Shown in pieces: positions 34,305 through 47,100 of a stretch of DNA of 64,000 nt (its first letter is position 1; every line of letters begins with the position of its first letter). The translations under genes and the position numbers were made by a program. The stretch spans positions 1,934,501-1,998,500 of the forward strand of contig CM072341.1 in assembly GCA_036874045.1 (NCBI GenBank). The letters are read 5' to 3'. The notes under the pieces were generated by a model, which saw only the letters and a list, made by a program, of their open reading frames with translations, searched no databases and was not told the origin of the DNA. The DNA is from Cymodocea nodosa (Eukaryota; Streptophyta; Magnoliopsida; Alismatales; Cymodoceaceae).

Positions 34305-36546
34305 TGTTTAGAATGAAAAAGTGCATATTATTAACGATTAAATGATGGTTAATTGCATAATATTTAGCTTATCATATAAGAATTAAGCTATTATGTTATA
34401 ATTACACTGTTATATGCTTTAATTGAAGAATCTGCTTAATTTTGGGGAATTAATGTTAATTTAGTACATTTATGAACTGTCGGTAAGTTGCAGGCTGTGA
34501 AATTCTTAAGTATCTGAATTTTTTGATATTTCGGACAATTATGTTTAACATACCGAACAAATTCGGACAGTTATGTTTAACATACCGAACAAATTCAGAC
34601 AGTTATGTTTAACAGACCAAATATGTATCGGATAGTTATGTTTAAATTGTCGAACAGTTATGTTTTGAGAGAATATTTTATTATTTCCTGAAGTACGCGT
34701 GTCGAAACTAGAATGAATGACTTAAGTGAACTTTCGGTGAGTTATCTATAACTATCCGAAATTGCAGTTGAGCATCGGAGAGTTATCCTTGTAACTCTCT
34801 GAAATCTCTTTTTATTTATAAAATAGCTGAGTACACGTGTCATGTTCTAGGAAATTGACTTAAGTGGATTTTCGGTGAGTTAGCTGTAACTATCTGAAAT
34901 GCATCTGAGCATCAGATAGTTAGACCTGTAACTCTCCAAAATGTTATTTTATGATTAAACTATTGCTGACACGTGTCGAGATCTGATAGATTTACTTAAG
35001 TTATGTATCGGTGAGTTATCTATAACTATTCGAAATGCATCTGAGCATCGGATAGTTAAGTTTATAAGTATCTGAAATGCACCTAAGCATCGGATAGTTA
35101 AATTTATGCACGTGTTTTATAGTTAAATCAACGAAGAAAGTCCGTTGAGTTATTTGTAACTCCGCGAACTATATATTTTCTAATATGCCACTGTAGCGGT
35201 TGTAGAAACAGGACAGTTGGAAGGAAAAACCACGTTTGCACGTATCATGTAGGAATTCAATCGCGCAGGGAAAAGAAATCATCACCGTTGATATGAATGA
35301 AGGAAATTCAACCGATCATTCAAGCAGAAGTAGTTACTACTGAAGAAATATAAAAGAAAAGAAGAAAAAAAGAAGAAGAGTGTGATCGATGGACGGACAA
35401 TGTGTATAGAGGAGGAGGATGAGCGTCGCAATTCTCTGAAGTACCACACCAACCACCATCATCACCATCATCACCACCATAATCACCAACCATCGGAGGT
35501 TTGTGAGGATACTTGCTTGATGTCGGGTCGATTCTGAGCCAAACACAGTGCTTGACAACCACTGTGAGGAGTGATCGCGTCGCGGGAAGGGAAGCCATTT
35601 TCACCAAGCGCCAACTCATATTTGAAGAGATCGTAAAGCTTTTAGCCTTGGCTTCGGGTTGATGCCTATATGCTGAAGAGGAAATCATCTTGCAATTTTG
35701 GACTCGCAATTCTATAGAGGGAGGAGACAGAATTGTAAGTGGTTTAATTTTCAGTGGTGTAATCGCGTTGCAAGTAGTGTCGAAAGTATTTACTGTCAAG
35801 TGAGATTACTTTACATTTCACCTTTCGCCCATTTCCATGTTCACATCAAAACAAAAATACCAAAAACAATTTATCTTTGTTTGTATGTTGTATTTGAGTG
35901 TTGTATTGTTTGTGTTGTATCGTGATTAATGTTATCTGTATCATTTTTGTGATTGTTTTATGTTAGTTTTAATTTTACAGTTTACTGAAATTGGTTCGTA
36001 CAAAAGACTTAAAGATTTTAATGGTTACTGTTTGAATCATCTAAATGTTAGTATTGCTTAATGATAAATCCAATGTTAACTAGCATTAAAAAGCTTAATT
36101 GATGTTATTTACAATCTGTGGAATCGCCCAATGGTTGGCCGAATTCCTCTGTAAATAGCAATATTATAAAGAAGAGACAGGCTCATGGAGTTAACTTAAG
36201 TCCACGAGGATAGTCCGTTGAGTTAGCCATAACTCAACGAACTTTGTCCGTTGAGTTAACTGTAATTCAACGGAGTGCTTATCGAATATAAATTTGAATT
36301 GTTAACAATCAAACAGTTCTTAAATTCATCAGCAATTCCTTGTGGGATCGACCTATACTTGCACACTAATACAATAGACACTGTGCACTTGCAGTTAAAG
36401 TACAAATTGGAATTAATATCTAAATTGTATTAAAGGTTGTTTGTTTACTTCTAAAAGAAAGAATAGGCATAAAGATAAATTAACTAAGTAAAAACAGAAG
36501 TAACAAATCCAAGTTTTTCTAGTGTAGTATTGGGAAAACCCAAACA
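34305..36546 (+). mobile_element. solo LTR of family A
   Basis: TGTTTAGAATG...CCCAAACA, 2.24 kb, flanked on both sides by GTCGT (34300-34304 and 36547-36551). The perfect 5-bp duplication and absence of internal sequence show an insertion later reduced by LTR-LTR recombination. It lies within the third ORF of G4. U3 holds about four 32-bp units 'aaattcggacagttatgttt...' (34545-34660). TATA at 35349. Confidence 0.95.
35349..35356 (+). promoter_or_regulatory. TATA box in the solo LTR
   Basis: TATAAAAG in the same context as in the 5' LTR of A. Confidence 0.55.
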
Positions 36547-37099
36547 GTCGTGGTTATTGATCTGAGAGTCCTAGTTGTTGTTATTGTTGTTCTTTCTGTT
36601 GTTGTTCTTTATTCATGTACTTTTCTATGTAATAGCCTTTTTTTTTTAGAAACCATAGCCTAGATTTACACCTAATCAGCTCTAGGGCAACTTTGTTATT
36701 AGGTCTTAACCTTCTTTCCCTATTAACGAAGTTTCAGTTGCCACTTTCATTCTAGTTCTCAAAATGCTTGGCACTCTAACATTAAAATCTACTATCCACT
36801 ATGTAAAATGAAAAATTTCTTCTTCTACCTGTTGTAACTCCTTTTCCCTAGTCATGTTTCGAATCCTCTTTAGTGAATGTCGGTCTTCAGATTTTCTAAG
36901 GAACTCTCTAGTGTCAATCTCGTCCCACTAGTTTTGAGCCATCTTCAGCTTCGTTGCTTTATGGAATAGATTCTGATTTTTGTTGTGCTAAGTGCTAAAT
37001 GATTCCTACAGATAATACCCCCAATCCTAGGTTAAAGGTTAAATAAACCCTAAGTTCTTGGCGGGTTATTAGGTTATTTCCCACATAGAATTATGCTTC

Positions 37100-37640
37100 T
37101 CTCTCTTACTACTCCGTTGAGTTACATGTTAACTCCACAGACTAAGTTCATATACTTACCCTAGTACTCCATTGAGTAATTAGTTTAATCAATGAAATAA
37201 GTTCATAGACTTATCGATAGACTCAATGGACTAAGTTCATTGAGTTAAACTTAACTCAATGGACTTCCCAACAAGGCTTTATCTATTAAAATAATATAAA
37301 TATAATTTTAGCTTCGGTCAAAACCAAATAATTTCGAGTCTGACCGACTCTTGATTTTATAATTTTTTTGACCTTTGGTCAAACTAATATTTTTTTCCAA
37401 TCAAACAAATATGATAGTACTATATATATATTAATAATGATATATATAATTTTCTTTTACACTGCGGTTGAATTGAGACTACGTTTTTGGTCAAACCGCA
37501 AAGGCTATATTTTTTTCTTATCGTTCAAATCAATATTACTCTTCAGTTTTACAGATAAATATATTTTTAATTATATATTGATATTTATAATTAATAATAA
37601 TAATAATTATTATTATTATTATATATTTATATTTTTGGTT
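37100..37640 (-). other. G4 spacer with palindrome blocks and AAT/ATT microsatellite
   Basis: Block 37100-37270 has repeated 'GTTGAGTTA/TAACTCAA' words. Block 37300-37520 has 'GGTCAAACCG' type words. Bases about 37591-37622 are a self-complementary (AAT)n(ATT)n run that would form a cruciform-like hairpin. No coding. Confidence 0.65.
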
Positions 37641-38990
37641 ACATAATGAGACTTAAGTAATCTTCCACTTACTTCTTTAATTCCAAATAAACTTTTTGGA
37701 AATTTAAGAATAGGTCTAAGTCTTTGCCCATTTACTTTAAATATATTCTGATTTTTAGGATTTTCAATTTCAATTGCTCTATGGGTATAAATGTTTCAAA
37801 TTATGTATAGTCCTACCCATCTAATTCTTAATTTCCTTGAATGGTTATGAAGTCTAGCCATGTAAAAATATACTTCTTGTCCTATTTTAAAGGTTTTTAG
37901 AATAATTTTCATATCATGCCACAACTTCATCTTTTCTTTTTCCCTTACTATTCTCAAATAAGCTTCATTTCTAAATTCTTCTAATTCGATTAATTATATC
38001 TTTCTATTTTCAATAGCTTGATTTAAATTAATATTTAAAGTTTTTACTACCCAATAAGCTCTATGTTCTAATTCAACAAGTAAATGATAACTTTTTCCAT
38101 ATACCATCCTAAAAGGTGACATACCTAGGCTTGTTTTATATGCCCAAAGTGCATCTATTAGTTTATTAGCCCAATCTTTCCTAATATGATTTACTACTTT
38201 CTCTAAAATTAATTTAATTTGTTTGTTTGCATTTTCTACTTGTCTACTTGTTTGAAGTTGATATGAAGTTGCAATTTTATGATTTACTCCATATTTCTTT
38301 CTTAAAGCTTCAAAACTTCTATTACAAAAATGAGTTCCCCTATCATTGATAATCACTTTAGGTACTCCAAATCTCGCAATTATATTAGTTTTTATAAAAT
38401 GTATTACTACTTTGTTGTTATTAATTTTTCTAGGAATAACTTCTATCCATTTAGATACATAATCCACACCTAATAATATATAATTAAACAAATTTGACAT
38501 AGCAAATGGATTCATAAAATCAATTCCTCATACATCAAAGATCTCGACTTCAACAATAGGATTTAGAGGCATCATATTTCTCTTTGATATCCATCCTGTT
38601 TGTTGACATCTTAAACAACTTAAACAATATTTGTGAGCATCCTTAAACAGTGTTGGCCAACAAAATTTATATTGTAAAACTTTGGCTGTAGTTTTTCCTA
38701 AACCAAAATGCCTTCCACATGCTTGGTCATGACAGAAAGATAATATGTTATGATATTCAGCTTTTGGGACACACCTCCTTATGACTAAATCAAGACATTT
38801 CTAAAATAAGTAATGGTCTTCCTAATAGTAATATTTCACTCTTAAAAAGAACAATTTCTTATCCTATCTATTCCAATCCTTAGGTGTTAATTTTGTAACT
38901 AAATAATTAACTATGTCTGCATACCAATGCATTATTTCTATTGTCATTAATTGTTCGTCAGGAAAATGATCCTTAATATCAATGTTTGAT
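37640..38990 (-). pseudogene. integrase region of G4 (fossil)
   Basis: Matches the integrase of A: 'MNPFAMSNLFNYILLGVDYV', 'VIINDRGTHFCNRSFEALRK', 'TSRQVENANKQIKLILEK' and 'DALWAYKTSLGMSPFRMVYG'. The zinc-binding part is at the right. Broken. Confidence 0.82.
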
Positions 38991-40500
38991 TTTTTATTTG
39001 TAACCTTGACAAATGATCTACTACTATATTGTCACATCCTTTCTTATCTTTAATTTCTAAATCAAACTCTTACAATAATAATATCCATCGAAACAGTCTA
39101 GGTTTAGTTTCTTTCTTTGTAATTAAATGTTTTGAAGCTAAATGATCCGTGTATACTATCACTTTAGTTCCTATTAAGTATGATCTAAATTTTTCTAAGG
39201 CAAATACAATAGCTAATAACTCTTTTTCAATAGTTGTGTAATCAACTTGAGCATCATTTAGAGTTTTGTTCGCATAATGAATCACTTTAGGAAATTTTTC
39301 TATCTTCTACCCTAGCATAGCTCCTACAGCAAAATCAGATGCATCACACATTAACTCAAATAGGTGATTCCAATTAGGTGCTTGTATTATAGGAGTTGTA
39401 ATCAAACTAGTCTTAAGTTTAAAGAAAACTTCTTTATATTTTCCATCAAAGTTAAAAGGAATATCCTTTAACAAATTGGTCAATGGTCTAGCTATTTTGC
39501 TAAAATCTTTAATAAATCTTTTGTAAAATCCTATATGCCCTAAAAATGATATAATATCTTTTGCTATTTTAGGTTCTGGTAAATTTGAAATAACTTCTAT
39601 CTTGGCTTTATCTACTTCTAGTCCTTTCATAGAAACATGTCCTAAGACTATTCTTTGTTTCACCATAAAATGACATTTTTCCTAGTTCAAAACCAAATTT
39701 TTCTCTACACAATGCCTCAACACTAGTTCTAAATTCTTCAAACATACTTCAAATGAAGTACCATATACTGTAAAGTCATCCATAAATATTTTCAAAAAAT
39801 CTTCAATCATTCTAGTAAAAATACCCTATATACACCTTTGAAAGTGGCTGATGCATTGCATAATCTGAATGACATCCTTTTAAAAGTAAAAATTCCATCA
39901 AAACATGTGAAAGTTGTTTTCTCTTGATCCTCTAATACTACTAGAAATTGGTTATATCCTAAATACCTATCTAGGAAACAAAAATACTTTTTCCCTACTA
40001 ATTTTTCTAACATTTGATCTATAAAAGGCAAGGGAAAATGATCTTTCCTAGTTATAACATTTAGCTTCCTATAATCTATACACACTCTCCAACCTGATTG
40101 AATTCTAGTAGGTATCAAGTCTTGACTTTCAATCCTAATAATAGTTAACCCTGATTTCTTAGGAACCACATAGATTGGACTAACCCATGATTTGTCAGAA
40201 ATCAGATATATTATGTTATTATCTAACCATTTCACAATTTCCTTCCTAACTACTTCTTTAAGGTTTGGATTTAATCTTCTTTCAGGAATTCTAACTAGTT
40301 TAACATTTTCTTCTAAATATATATGATGATGACATATAGTTGAACTTAACCCTTTTATGTCAGCCATAGTCCAACCTATTGCTTCTTTATATTTCTTTAC
40401 TACATCTTTTAATTTAGATATTTGATCTTCCTTTAAATTTGATGCTACAATTATTGGACAAGTTCGTTCTTCTTCTAGAAATTTATAAATCAATTTAGGA
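38990..40500 (-). pseudogene. reverse transcriptase and RNase H of G4 (fossil)
   Basis: Same landmarks as A in minus direction: 'WRVCIDYRKLNVITRKDHF', 'IDQMLEKLVGKKYFCFLD', 'FMDDFTVYG' near 39757-39790, '[20 protein letters not shown]', '[16 protein letters not shown]' and '[20 protein letters not shown]'. Clearly Athila clade. Broken. Confidence 0.87.
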
Positions 40501-41045
40501 AGTAATGGTTTTAAATCTAGGTGTTGACCATCAAAAGCTAGAGCTCCTAATTTAACATTTTCATCTTCAATATTAAATTCTTCTTAGTCTCCTTCTACTT
40601 CTATGTTTAAGTCTCCATCTATATTTTCACTTCTAGATTTTCAATATCTAATTCTCTATTTAATTCTTCTTAAATCACCTCTTCTAACATGTCTCCTTCA
40701 TCCTTTAGAAAATCTAGAGTATGTAAGAACATCTCTAACTCTTCATCCCCTTCTAGTTTGAAAATATTTAGTTGAGTATACTCATTATCATATGCTAATT
40801 TCATCATTCCACTTTTATAGTTTATAATAGCCCCCGAAGTTGCTAGAAATGGCATTCTTAAAATTAAATATGTATCATTACTCTAATTCATAGTCTTTTA
40901 GGAATCCAAAACAACAATATCTATAAGATAAATGAAGTCCTTAACTTTAATCAAGACATCCTCTATTTTTCCTCTTAGGTATCTTATACTTCAATCTTCC
41001 AATTGAATGACAGTACTAGTAGAGTTTAAGCCTTCTTGGCCTGAT
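40500..41045 (-). pseudogene. protease region of G4 (fossil, partial)
   Basis: Shows 'SIRY', 'KIEDVLIKVKDFIYLIDI', 'MPFLATSGAIINYKSGMMKL' and the acidic linker to RT. The right side joins the third ORF of G3 without a gag, so this is a breakpoint between two bodies. Broken. Confidence 0.75.
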
Positions 41046-41290
41046 TTTTCTTTCTCTATCCACAGCAACTTCTGTTGCTACTTTAATTCTCGTTTCCACA
41101 ATTTGAGGTATTTTTATATCTAAATCTACTAAAACTTTTCTCTAGTAGAAGATGTCAGATTCTACCTTTTGTAATTCTTTCTCCCGTGTTGTGTTCCTGA
41201 TCTTTTGTCTTGTATGCCATTCTTCTAATTCTCTGAGAAATCTTGTGGTGTCAACATCCTCCCAGAACTCTAGCGTCATCTTGACTTCGT
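41046..41290 (-). pseudogene. start of the third ORF of G3 (fossil)
   Basis: Begins 'MTLEFWEDVDTTRFLRELEE', followed by 'RNTTREKELQKVESD' and 'ETRIKVATEVAVDRE'. The G4 counterpart at 36547-36990 is recognisable word by word. No known domain recognised. Confidence 0.55.
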
Positions 41291-41399
41291 GGTGTGACGG
41301 AACGAAATGGAATTGCTCTGATATTCATTATTCTAAGTTCTAAATGATTCTGCAGATAATGCCCCCAAATCCTAAGTTTTAGTATAAATAAACCCTAAG

Positions 41400-42000
41400 T
41401 TTTAGGCGGGTAATCAGGTCATTTTCCACGCAAACTCTCACTATCTCACTCACTTCTCCGTAGAATTACGGTTAACTCCGTGGACTTAACTACAATACTC
41501 CGTTGAGTTACAGTTAACTCAACGGGGTAAGTTCGTTAACTTATCCTAGACTCAATGGAGTAAGTTTGTTGAGTTAAGTGTAACTCAACGGACATCTTGT
41601 AAAGTTATAACTAATAAAAATACTTAAAAATAATAATTCTTACTTCAGTCAAGACCAAAGAATTTCTGATCTGACCAACTCTTAATTTTTTCAATATTTT
41701 AGAATTTCGGTCAAACTGTTATATTCCTCAGTCGAACCGAAATTAAATACTCTTCTTTTTTTTCTTTTTTTCCTACTGGTTAAACCGATACTATCTTAGG
41801 TAAAACTGACATTTTACTCAATATAATATAAATTTTTTTTTATGTTTCGGTTAGATCAATGGATCATGTTAGTTGAATCGCAACAATTTTTCTTTTAATA
41901 TATGTTTCGGTAAAACTAATAATTTCTTTCGATTGAACCGTGACTAACTTCAAAATAAGTTTTTTTTTTTAATACATAATATATATATATCTTACTAAAT
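41400..42000 (-). other. G3 post-integrase spacer with palindromic motifs
   Basis: 41450-41600 has four or more 'CGTTGAGTTA/TAACTCAACGG' words. 41640-41960 has about eight 'CGGTTNAACCG'-type words in an AT-rich setting with T runs. Equivalent to 32557-32945 and 37100-37640. Confidence 0.65.
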
Positions 42001-43990
42001 AAAGCTCGAGTAGTCCTCTACTCTTACTTCTTCTATAATTCCAAAGAAACTTTTTGGAATTTTTAGAATAGGTCTAAGTCTTTGTCCATTTACTTTAAAT
42101 ATATTTTGATTTTTAGGATTTTCAATTTCAATAGCTCCATAGGGATAAATATTTCAAATTATGTAAGGTCCTGCCCATCTAGATCTCAGTTTTCCTAGAT
42201 GGTTATGAAGTCTAGTCATGTAAAGATATACTTCTTATCCTATTTCAAAAGTTTTTGGAATAATTTTCTTGTCATGCTAGAACTTCATTTTCTCTTTTTC
42301 TTTTACAGTTTTCGAATAAGGTTCATTTCTAAATTCCTCTAATTCAATCAATTGCATATTTCTATTTTCAGTAGCTTGATTCAAATTAGTGTTTAGAGTT
42401 TTTAATGCCTAATAAGCTTTATGTTCAACTTCAGCTGGTAAATGACAACTTTTTCCATATACTAGCCTAAAAGGTGACATACCTAAGCTTATCTTATAAG
42501 CAGTTCTATAAACCCAAAGTGCATCTATTAATCTATTAGCCCAATTTGTTCTAGTAGGATTTAGCTGGTGCATTGCATAATCTGAATGGCATTCTCTTAA
42601 AAGCATAAGTTTCATTAGGACAGGTGAAAGTTATTTTCTCTTGATCCTCTAATGCTACTAAAACTTGGTTATAACCTAAATACCCGTCTAGGAAACAAAA
42701 ATATTCTTGCCTTACTAATTTCTCTAACATATGATCTATAAAATGTAAGGGAAAATGATCTTTCCTAGTAACAACATTCAGCTTTCTATAGTCTATACAC
42801 ACTCTCTAGCCTGATTGAATTTTAGTAGGTATCAAGTCCTGACTTTCATTCCTAATAACTGTTAATCCTGATTTCTTAGGAACTACATGGATTGGACTAA
42901 CCCATGAGCTATCAGAAATCGGATAATTTATGTCATTATCTAACCATTTTACTATTTTCTTCCTAACTACTTCTTTAAGGTTTGGATTTAATCTCCTCTC
43001 AAGAATTCTAACAGGTTTAGCATTCTCTTCTAAATATATGTGGTAATAGCATAAAGTTGCACTTAACTCTTTTATATCAGTCATAGTCCATCCTATTGCC
43101 TCTTTATAAGTTTTTACTACTTCTTTTAATTTAGAAATTTGATCCTCATTTAAATCTGAAGCAATAATGATTGAACATGTTTGTTTTTCTTCCAGAAATA
43201 TATAGGTTAATTCAAGAGGTAAAGATTTCAATTCTAAATGTTGACCATCAAAAGCTAGAGCTCCTAATTGAACATTCTCATCTTCAATATTAATCTCTTC
43301 TTGCTCTCCATCTACATTTATGTTTTCACTTACTTCTAAACTTTCAGAATTTAGTTGCCTATTTAATTCTTCTTGAATCACATCATCTAGCATATCTCCT
43401 TCATCCTCTAAAAAGTCTATAGTATGTAAGGACATTTCTAACTCCTCAAACTTTTCTGGTTTGAAAATGTTTAATTGAGTATCTTCATTACCATATGCTA
43501 ATCTCATCACTCTAGTTTTACAATTTATAACAACCCCTGATGTTGCTAAGAATGGTCTTCCCAAAATTAAAGATGTGTCACGATTTTAATGCTTAATTTG
43601 TTGGGAATCCAAAATCATAATATCAATAGGATATATGAAGTTTTTGATTTTAATTAAGACATCCTCTATTTTACCTCTAGGGTATCTTATACTTCTATCA
43701 GCTAATTGAATAACAGTCCTAATAGGGATTAAACATTCTAATCCTAAGGATGCAAATATATCACTCGGCATAACATTTATACCTGCACCTAGGTTTATTA
43801 AGGTTCTTTCTAGAATGGTATTTCCTATGGTGCATGATATAACAGGAATTCTAAGATCAATTAACTTTTTAGGCATTTGTGGTGAAAATAGGGAACTACT
43901 TGGCTCAGCTAAAAAGACTTTCCTTAAAACTTTTTGCTCTCTTTTCTTAGTACACCAATCCTTAAGAAATTTAGCACAAGGTGGCATTTT
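42000..43990 (-). pseudogene. protease, RT and integrase remains of G3 (fossil)
   Basis: Protease: 'INLGAGINVMPSDIFASLGL' and 'GRPFLATSGVVINC'. RT palm: 'WVSPIHVVPKKSGLTVI' and 'CIDYRKLNVVTRKDHFPLHF'. Integrase end: 'DALWVYRTAYKISLGMSPFR' and the terminal 'EDYSSFT'-like text near 42005. The region between RT and integrase is shortened compared with A. Broken. Confidence 0.8.
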
Positions 43991-44800
43991 CTACAATAAG
44001 TCTAACAAAGGTATGTTAACTTGTGCTTTTTCAAAAATTTCTCTAATTTTTTCTTGTTTTTTAGGAAATGTTTGTTGTAATCTTTCAGGATAGGGTGCTA
44101 ATGATTGTGATTTACAAGATTTTTTTTCTTTCATTTGATTTGGTTGATCATTTTTAGTCTCATTTTCAAAATTAGATTTTTCTTCATTGATTTCTAAGTT
44201 TTCAGATATTACATTTTCATTATCATTTTGAATTTTGTTCTTATCTACCTTCATATTACTTTCTTTTTGAATTCTTGGTGGTATATCAATTCCAAATCTT
44301 AATGTTATATATACATCTTCTAGATTTTCATTACTTTCATGATGTTCTTGTATTTCATTTTCATAATTTCGATCTTCAATTGTTTTCAGTTTTAAATTAT
44401 ATTCTTTAAATTCTATTACATTGGTATTTTCTTTTGTCTGAATATCTTGCAAACTATGCATTTTTATAATATTAAAGTTTTCATTCATGTTTTCCTATTG
44501 CATAACTTGTAATTTCATTGTAAATTCGTCCAATGCTTTCAATTTTCTTTCCAAGTCATCTAATCTCATTGCATTCAATTTTTGATCAATTTTCATTATA
44601 GTTTTTTCAGTTTCGTATATGATATCAATTTTAGGTTCTGAATATTCTTCCCTATAATTTAATTAGTTGATTTCTTGTTGTTGACACATGTATTGTTCTA
44701 GTTTGTCTATGTTTTGCTTTAAGCTACGCTCCAGTTTGTCATACATATCCCAAACTTTCTTATCTCTTAACATATTACACATTCTAAATTGACCATTAGT
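43990..44800 (-). pseudogene. C-terminal gag text of G3 (fossil)
   Basis: Starts near 'NGQFRMCNMLRDKKVWDMYD', equivalent to 'DGQYRMCNMLRDTEVWDRYD' of A, and continues with 'MHSLQDIQTKENTN', 'NENLEDVYITLRFGIDIPPR' and 'LAPYPERLQQTFPKK'. The zinc-knuckle start found in A is absent here. F-box-like sequence stands in its place. Confidence 0.75.
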
Positions 44801-45530
44801 TTGGTAAACTATAGGTAATATTTCTATAGATCCATCATAATTGTCTATGCTCACTATGTATAAATTAGATCTAAATGCAACTAATATATACGTGACTAGA
44901 TATATATACCCATCAAGTATTACATGAATGTTGTTAACTAATGTTCTATCTCCTAGATATACCATAACTTTTTCGTTCCAAGATCTATTCATAAAATTGT
45001 AAGCATTTAAACATAATCCTTCATCCCAATTTCCAATTTGTCTCTAATAAAATACTTTATTAGGAATTGTTGAATTCCAATTAGAAAATGTTAATGCTGC
45101 CTCACAATTTTTAGTTGGTACTTCAAACATATTAGGTCTTTCTATATTCCATTCTTCTCTAGTGATAGGATTTCTAATAAAAATATTAGGTAACAAAATA
45201 ACATACCTTGATTTAGTTCTATATATGATCAATCATTCATCAATTTCCATAATAAGATCTATTCCTTCTAATGTATTAGGTGGAATTCCAGTAGTTTCTT
45301 CTATATTCATATATTCATAACTGATCTTACTACGATTGAATAACTTCAATAAAAATCCATCTCTAATATTGGTCATCTTAGAAGCTTGTAGTCCATGAAA
45401 ATATCTTTCTATGACCCATTCTCTAATTTGTTTTGAGCCACAACACAATCTGCATAGATCTTTAATTGATAGATAACTTAATACTTCTCGCAATGCATCT
45501 AGTGGCAATTCCATCATTTCCATCTATTAT
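44800..45530 (-). pseudogene. captured F-box / F-box-associated gene fragment
   Basis: The frame starting at 45523 encodes an F-box of normal spacing: residues 5-45 are 'LPLDALREVLSYLSIKDLCR' followed by 'LCCGSKQIREWVIERYF'. F-box proteins hand substrates to SKP1-cullin ubiquitin ligases. After the box, 'YVILLPNIFIRNPITREEWN' has the 'NP-T--W' pattern of the F-box-associated domain, and 'VILDGYIYLV ... AFRSNLYIVSIDNYDG' fits its later blade-like repeats. The text flows at about 44800 into gypsy gag sequence ('PIVYQTNGQF'). A plant F-box protein is usually 350-450 residues, and only about 240 are represented, with stops, so it is a non-functional fragment. Capture of a host gene by the retroelement is inferred from the position and same orientation. 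Confidence 0.65.
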
Positions 45531-45759
45531 GATTCTGTATTCAACAACATAAAATAAAAATAAAAATTAATAGTTAACTTATAGATATCTTCATGGAGTT
45601 AGGTTGTAACTCAACGGACTAAGTTCATTAAGTAAAAACTTTACGGACCCGATAACTATAAATAAAAGTACTACTCTCTTCTTTTTTCTTCTTTTTTATG
45701 TTTTTGTATTTTTTTTCTACTTTTCTATAGTATACATATTTGTTAATAATTATAGTGCC

Positions 45760-47100
45760 TCATTTAGTTTCCCTCCCATAGGAGATATCAATTTCATTAA
45801 CAATTCTGTTCAAAGGATTCTGTATTGATTGACTTGGTAGTCTTCCTATAGGTCTAACTTCTATTGATTCCTTCTATCTAGGGAGTATATTTCTATTCAT
45901 GTTTTGATTCTGTATGACAGTATTTCCAAACACATGATTTAGACGATACTTTAAGTGTTGGATTATTTTTTTAAATTTCTCTATTCTAGATCTTTATTCA
46001 ATTAATGCCTTATAACTTAGATTTCTATCATTAATATTTTCTCCTCCCTAGAAATTGTTATTTCTCTAAGATAGATTTAGGTGATTCCTCCAATTAGGGT
46101 TATAAGAATTACCAAAATTATCTTTTTAGTTTCTAGCATAGATAATATCTAAGTCATTAGTATTTGCATTCTTCTCTACTAGTTTTTGATTTAATGATAA
46201 CTCTTCTATTTTCCTAGTTAACTCAATTAATTTGACTTTAAGCATAGTGCTCGAATCAATTTCATGCATTCCTCTTAGCAATATTTTCTTATGTGTAATA
46301 GCTTCAACTAAGTTTTCCCACTAAGCAGTTCTTTTTACAAAGTTTTCTAATAAGTCCATACTTCCTCACTACACAACTTCTGAAATCCATTTTGACAAGT
46401 AGATTCTAATAAAGATTTAGTTGAAACATCTATGCCTTCATAAATTATACTTATTAATTGTGTCTTACTCATTGCATGGTGTGGACATTGAGTTAATAAA
46501 TCTTTAAATCATTCAAAATATTTTCAAAATGATTCTCTTTGTTTTTGGCTACACATTAATATTTCCCTTTTCTTCTTAATCGTTTGATGAGTTGGATAAT
46601 ATTTTTCCAGAAAAACTGAACAAAATTCATTCCACATTGAAATTGAATCAAGAGCTAAAGTATATAGCCATATCTTAGCTGTGCCTTTTAAAGCAAACAG
46701 AATATATCTAAGTTTAATAACATCTATACTCATATTAGGCATTTTCATCATTTGACAAACTTCATTAAATTCTCTAAGGAAATAATAGGTGTCTTCTCTT
46801 TACAATCCATGAAAGTGTGGTAATTGACTAATATAATTAGATTTCAGTTCAAACTTTTCTCCCTCAAAGTTTGGTAATCGAATACATGAAGGTTCATCTA
46901 CTAACTCAGGATAAAGAATTTCTCCTAATGGTTTTTCTACTGGAACAACCATGTCTATGTTTTCCTCTAATGAAAGGTTAGCTACACCTTGAAGGATTTT
47001 GTTTAATTCAATTTCAAAAAATTTAACAGTATGATTCTATGTACGTGTTCTAACTAATCGTTTAGTGTTAGAAGAACAAATCCATGTTCTCATAAACTCT
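45760..47100 (-). pseudogene. capsid-type gag of G3 (fossil)
   Basis: Contains the Retrotrans_gag domain of Athila elements: 'PSCIRLPNFEGEKFELKSNY', 'FLREFNEVCQMMKMPNMSID', 'LRYILFALKGTAKIWLYTLA', 'MWNEFCSVFLEKYYPTHQT' and later 'SYNPNWRNHLNLS'. It would form the particle shell. Lies upstream of the F-box fragment in the same sense, separated by about 230 bases with 'GTTGTAACTCAACGG' words. Broken. Confidence 0.82.

Larger units (their letters stand above)
33606..36990 (-). pseudogene. post-integrase third ORF of G4, split by a solo LTR
   Basis: Two blocks, 36547-36990 and 33606-34304, lie either side of the inserted solo LTR. The upstream block resembles the G3 third ORF ('RNMTREKELQQVE', 'RVPSILRTRMKVATET'). 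The downstream block is highly charged with 'EAGPSRRQEVNKEEPEP' and a Glu-rich coiled-coil-like end. Athila elements carry an env-like ORF here, but no signal peptide or membrane span is evident. Function unknown. Broken. Confidence 0.6.
33606..41045 (-). mobile_element. Athila-type gypsy body G4 (minus strand, no LTRs seen)
   Basis: Read right to left: protease, RT, RNase H, integrase, spacer, palindrome blocks and a third ORF, the last one split by a solo LTR. The right side abuts the third ORF of G3 at about 41045 without gag or LTR, and the left side abuts the gag fragment G5. So it is a rearranged body. Many breaks, older than A. Confidence 0.75.

Noticed and set aside
37591-37622. (AAT)n(ATT)n palindrome as an origin or structural element
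   Set aside because: Simple-sequence slippage in AT-rich spacer explains it. There is no supporting context.
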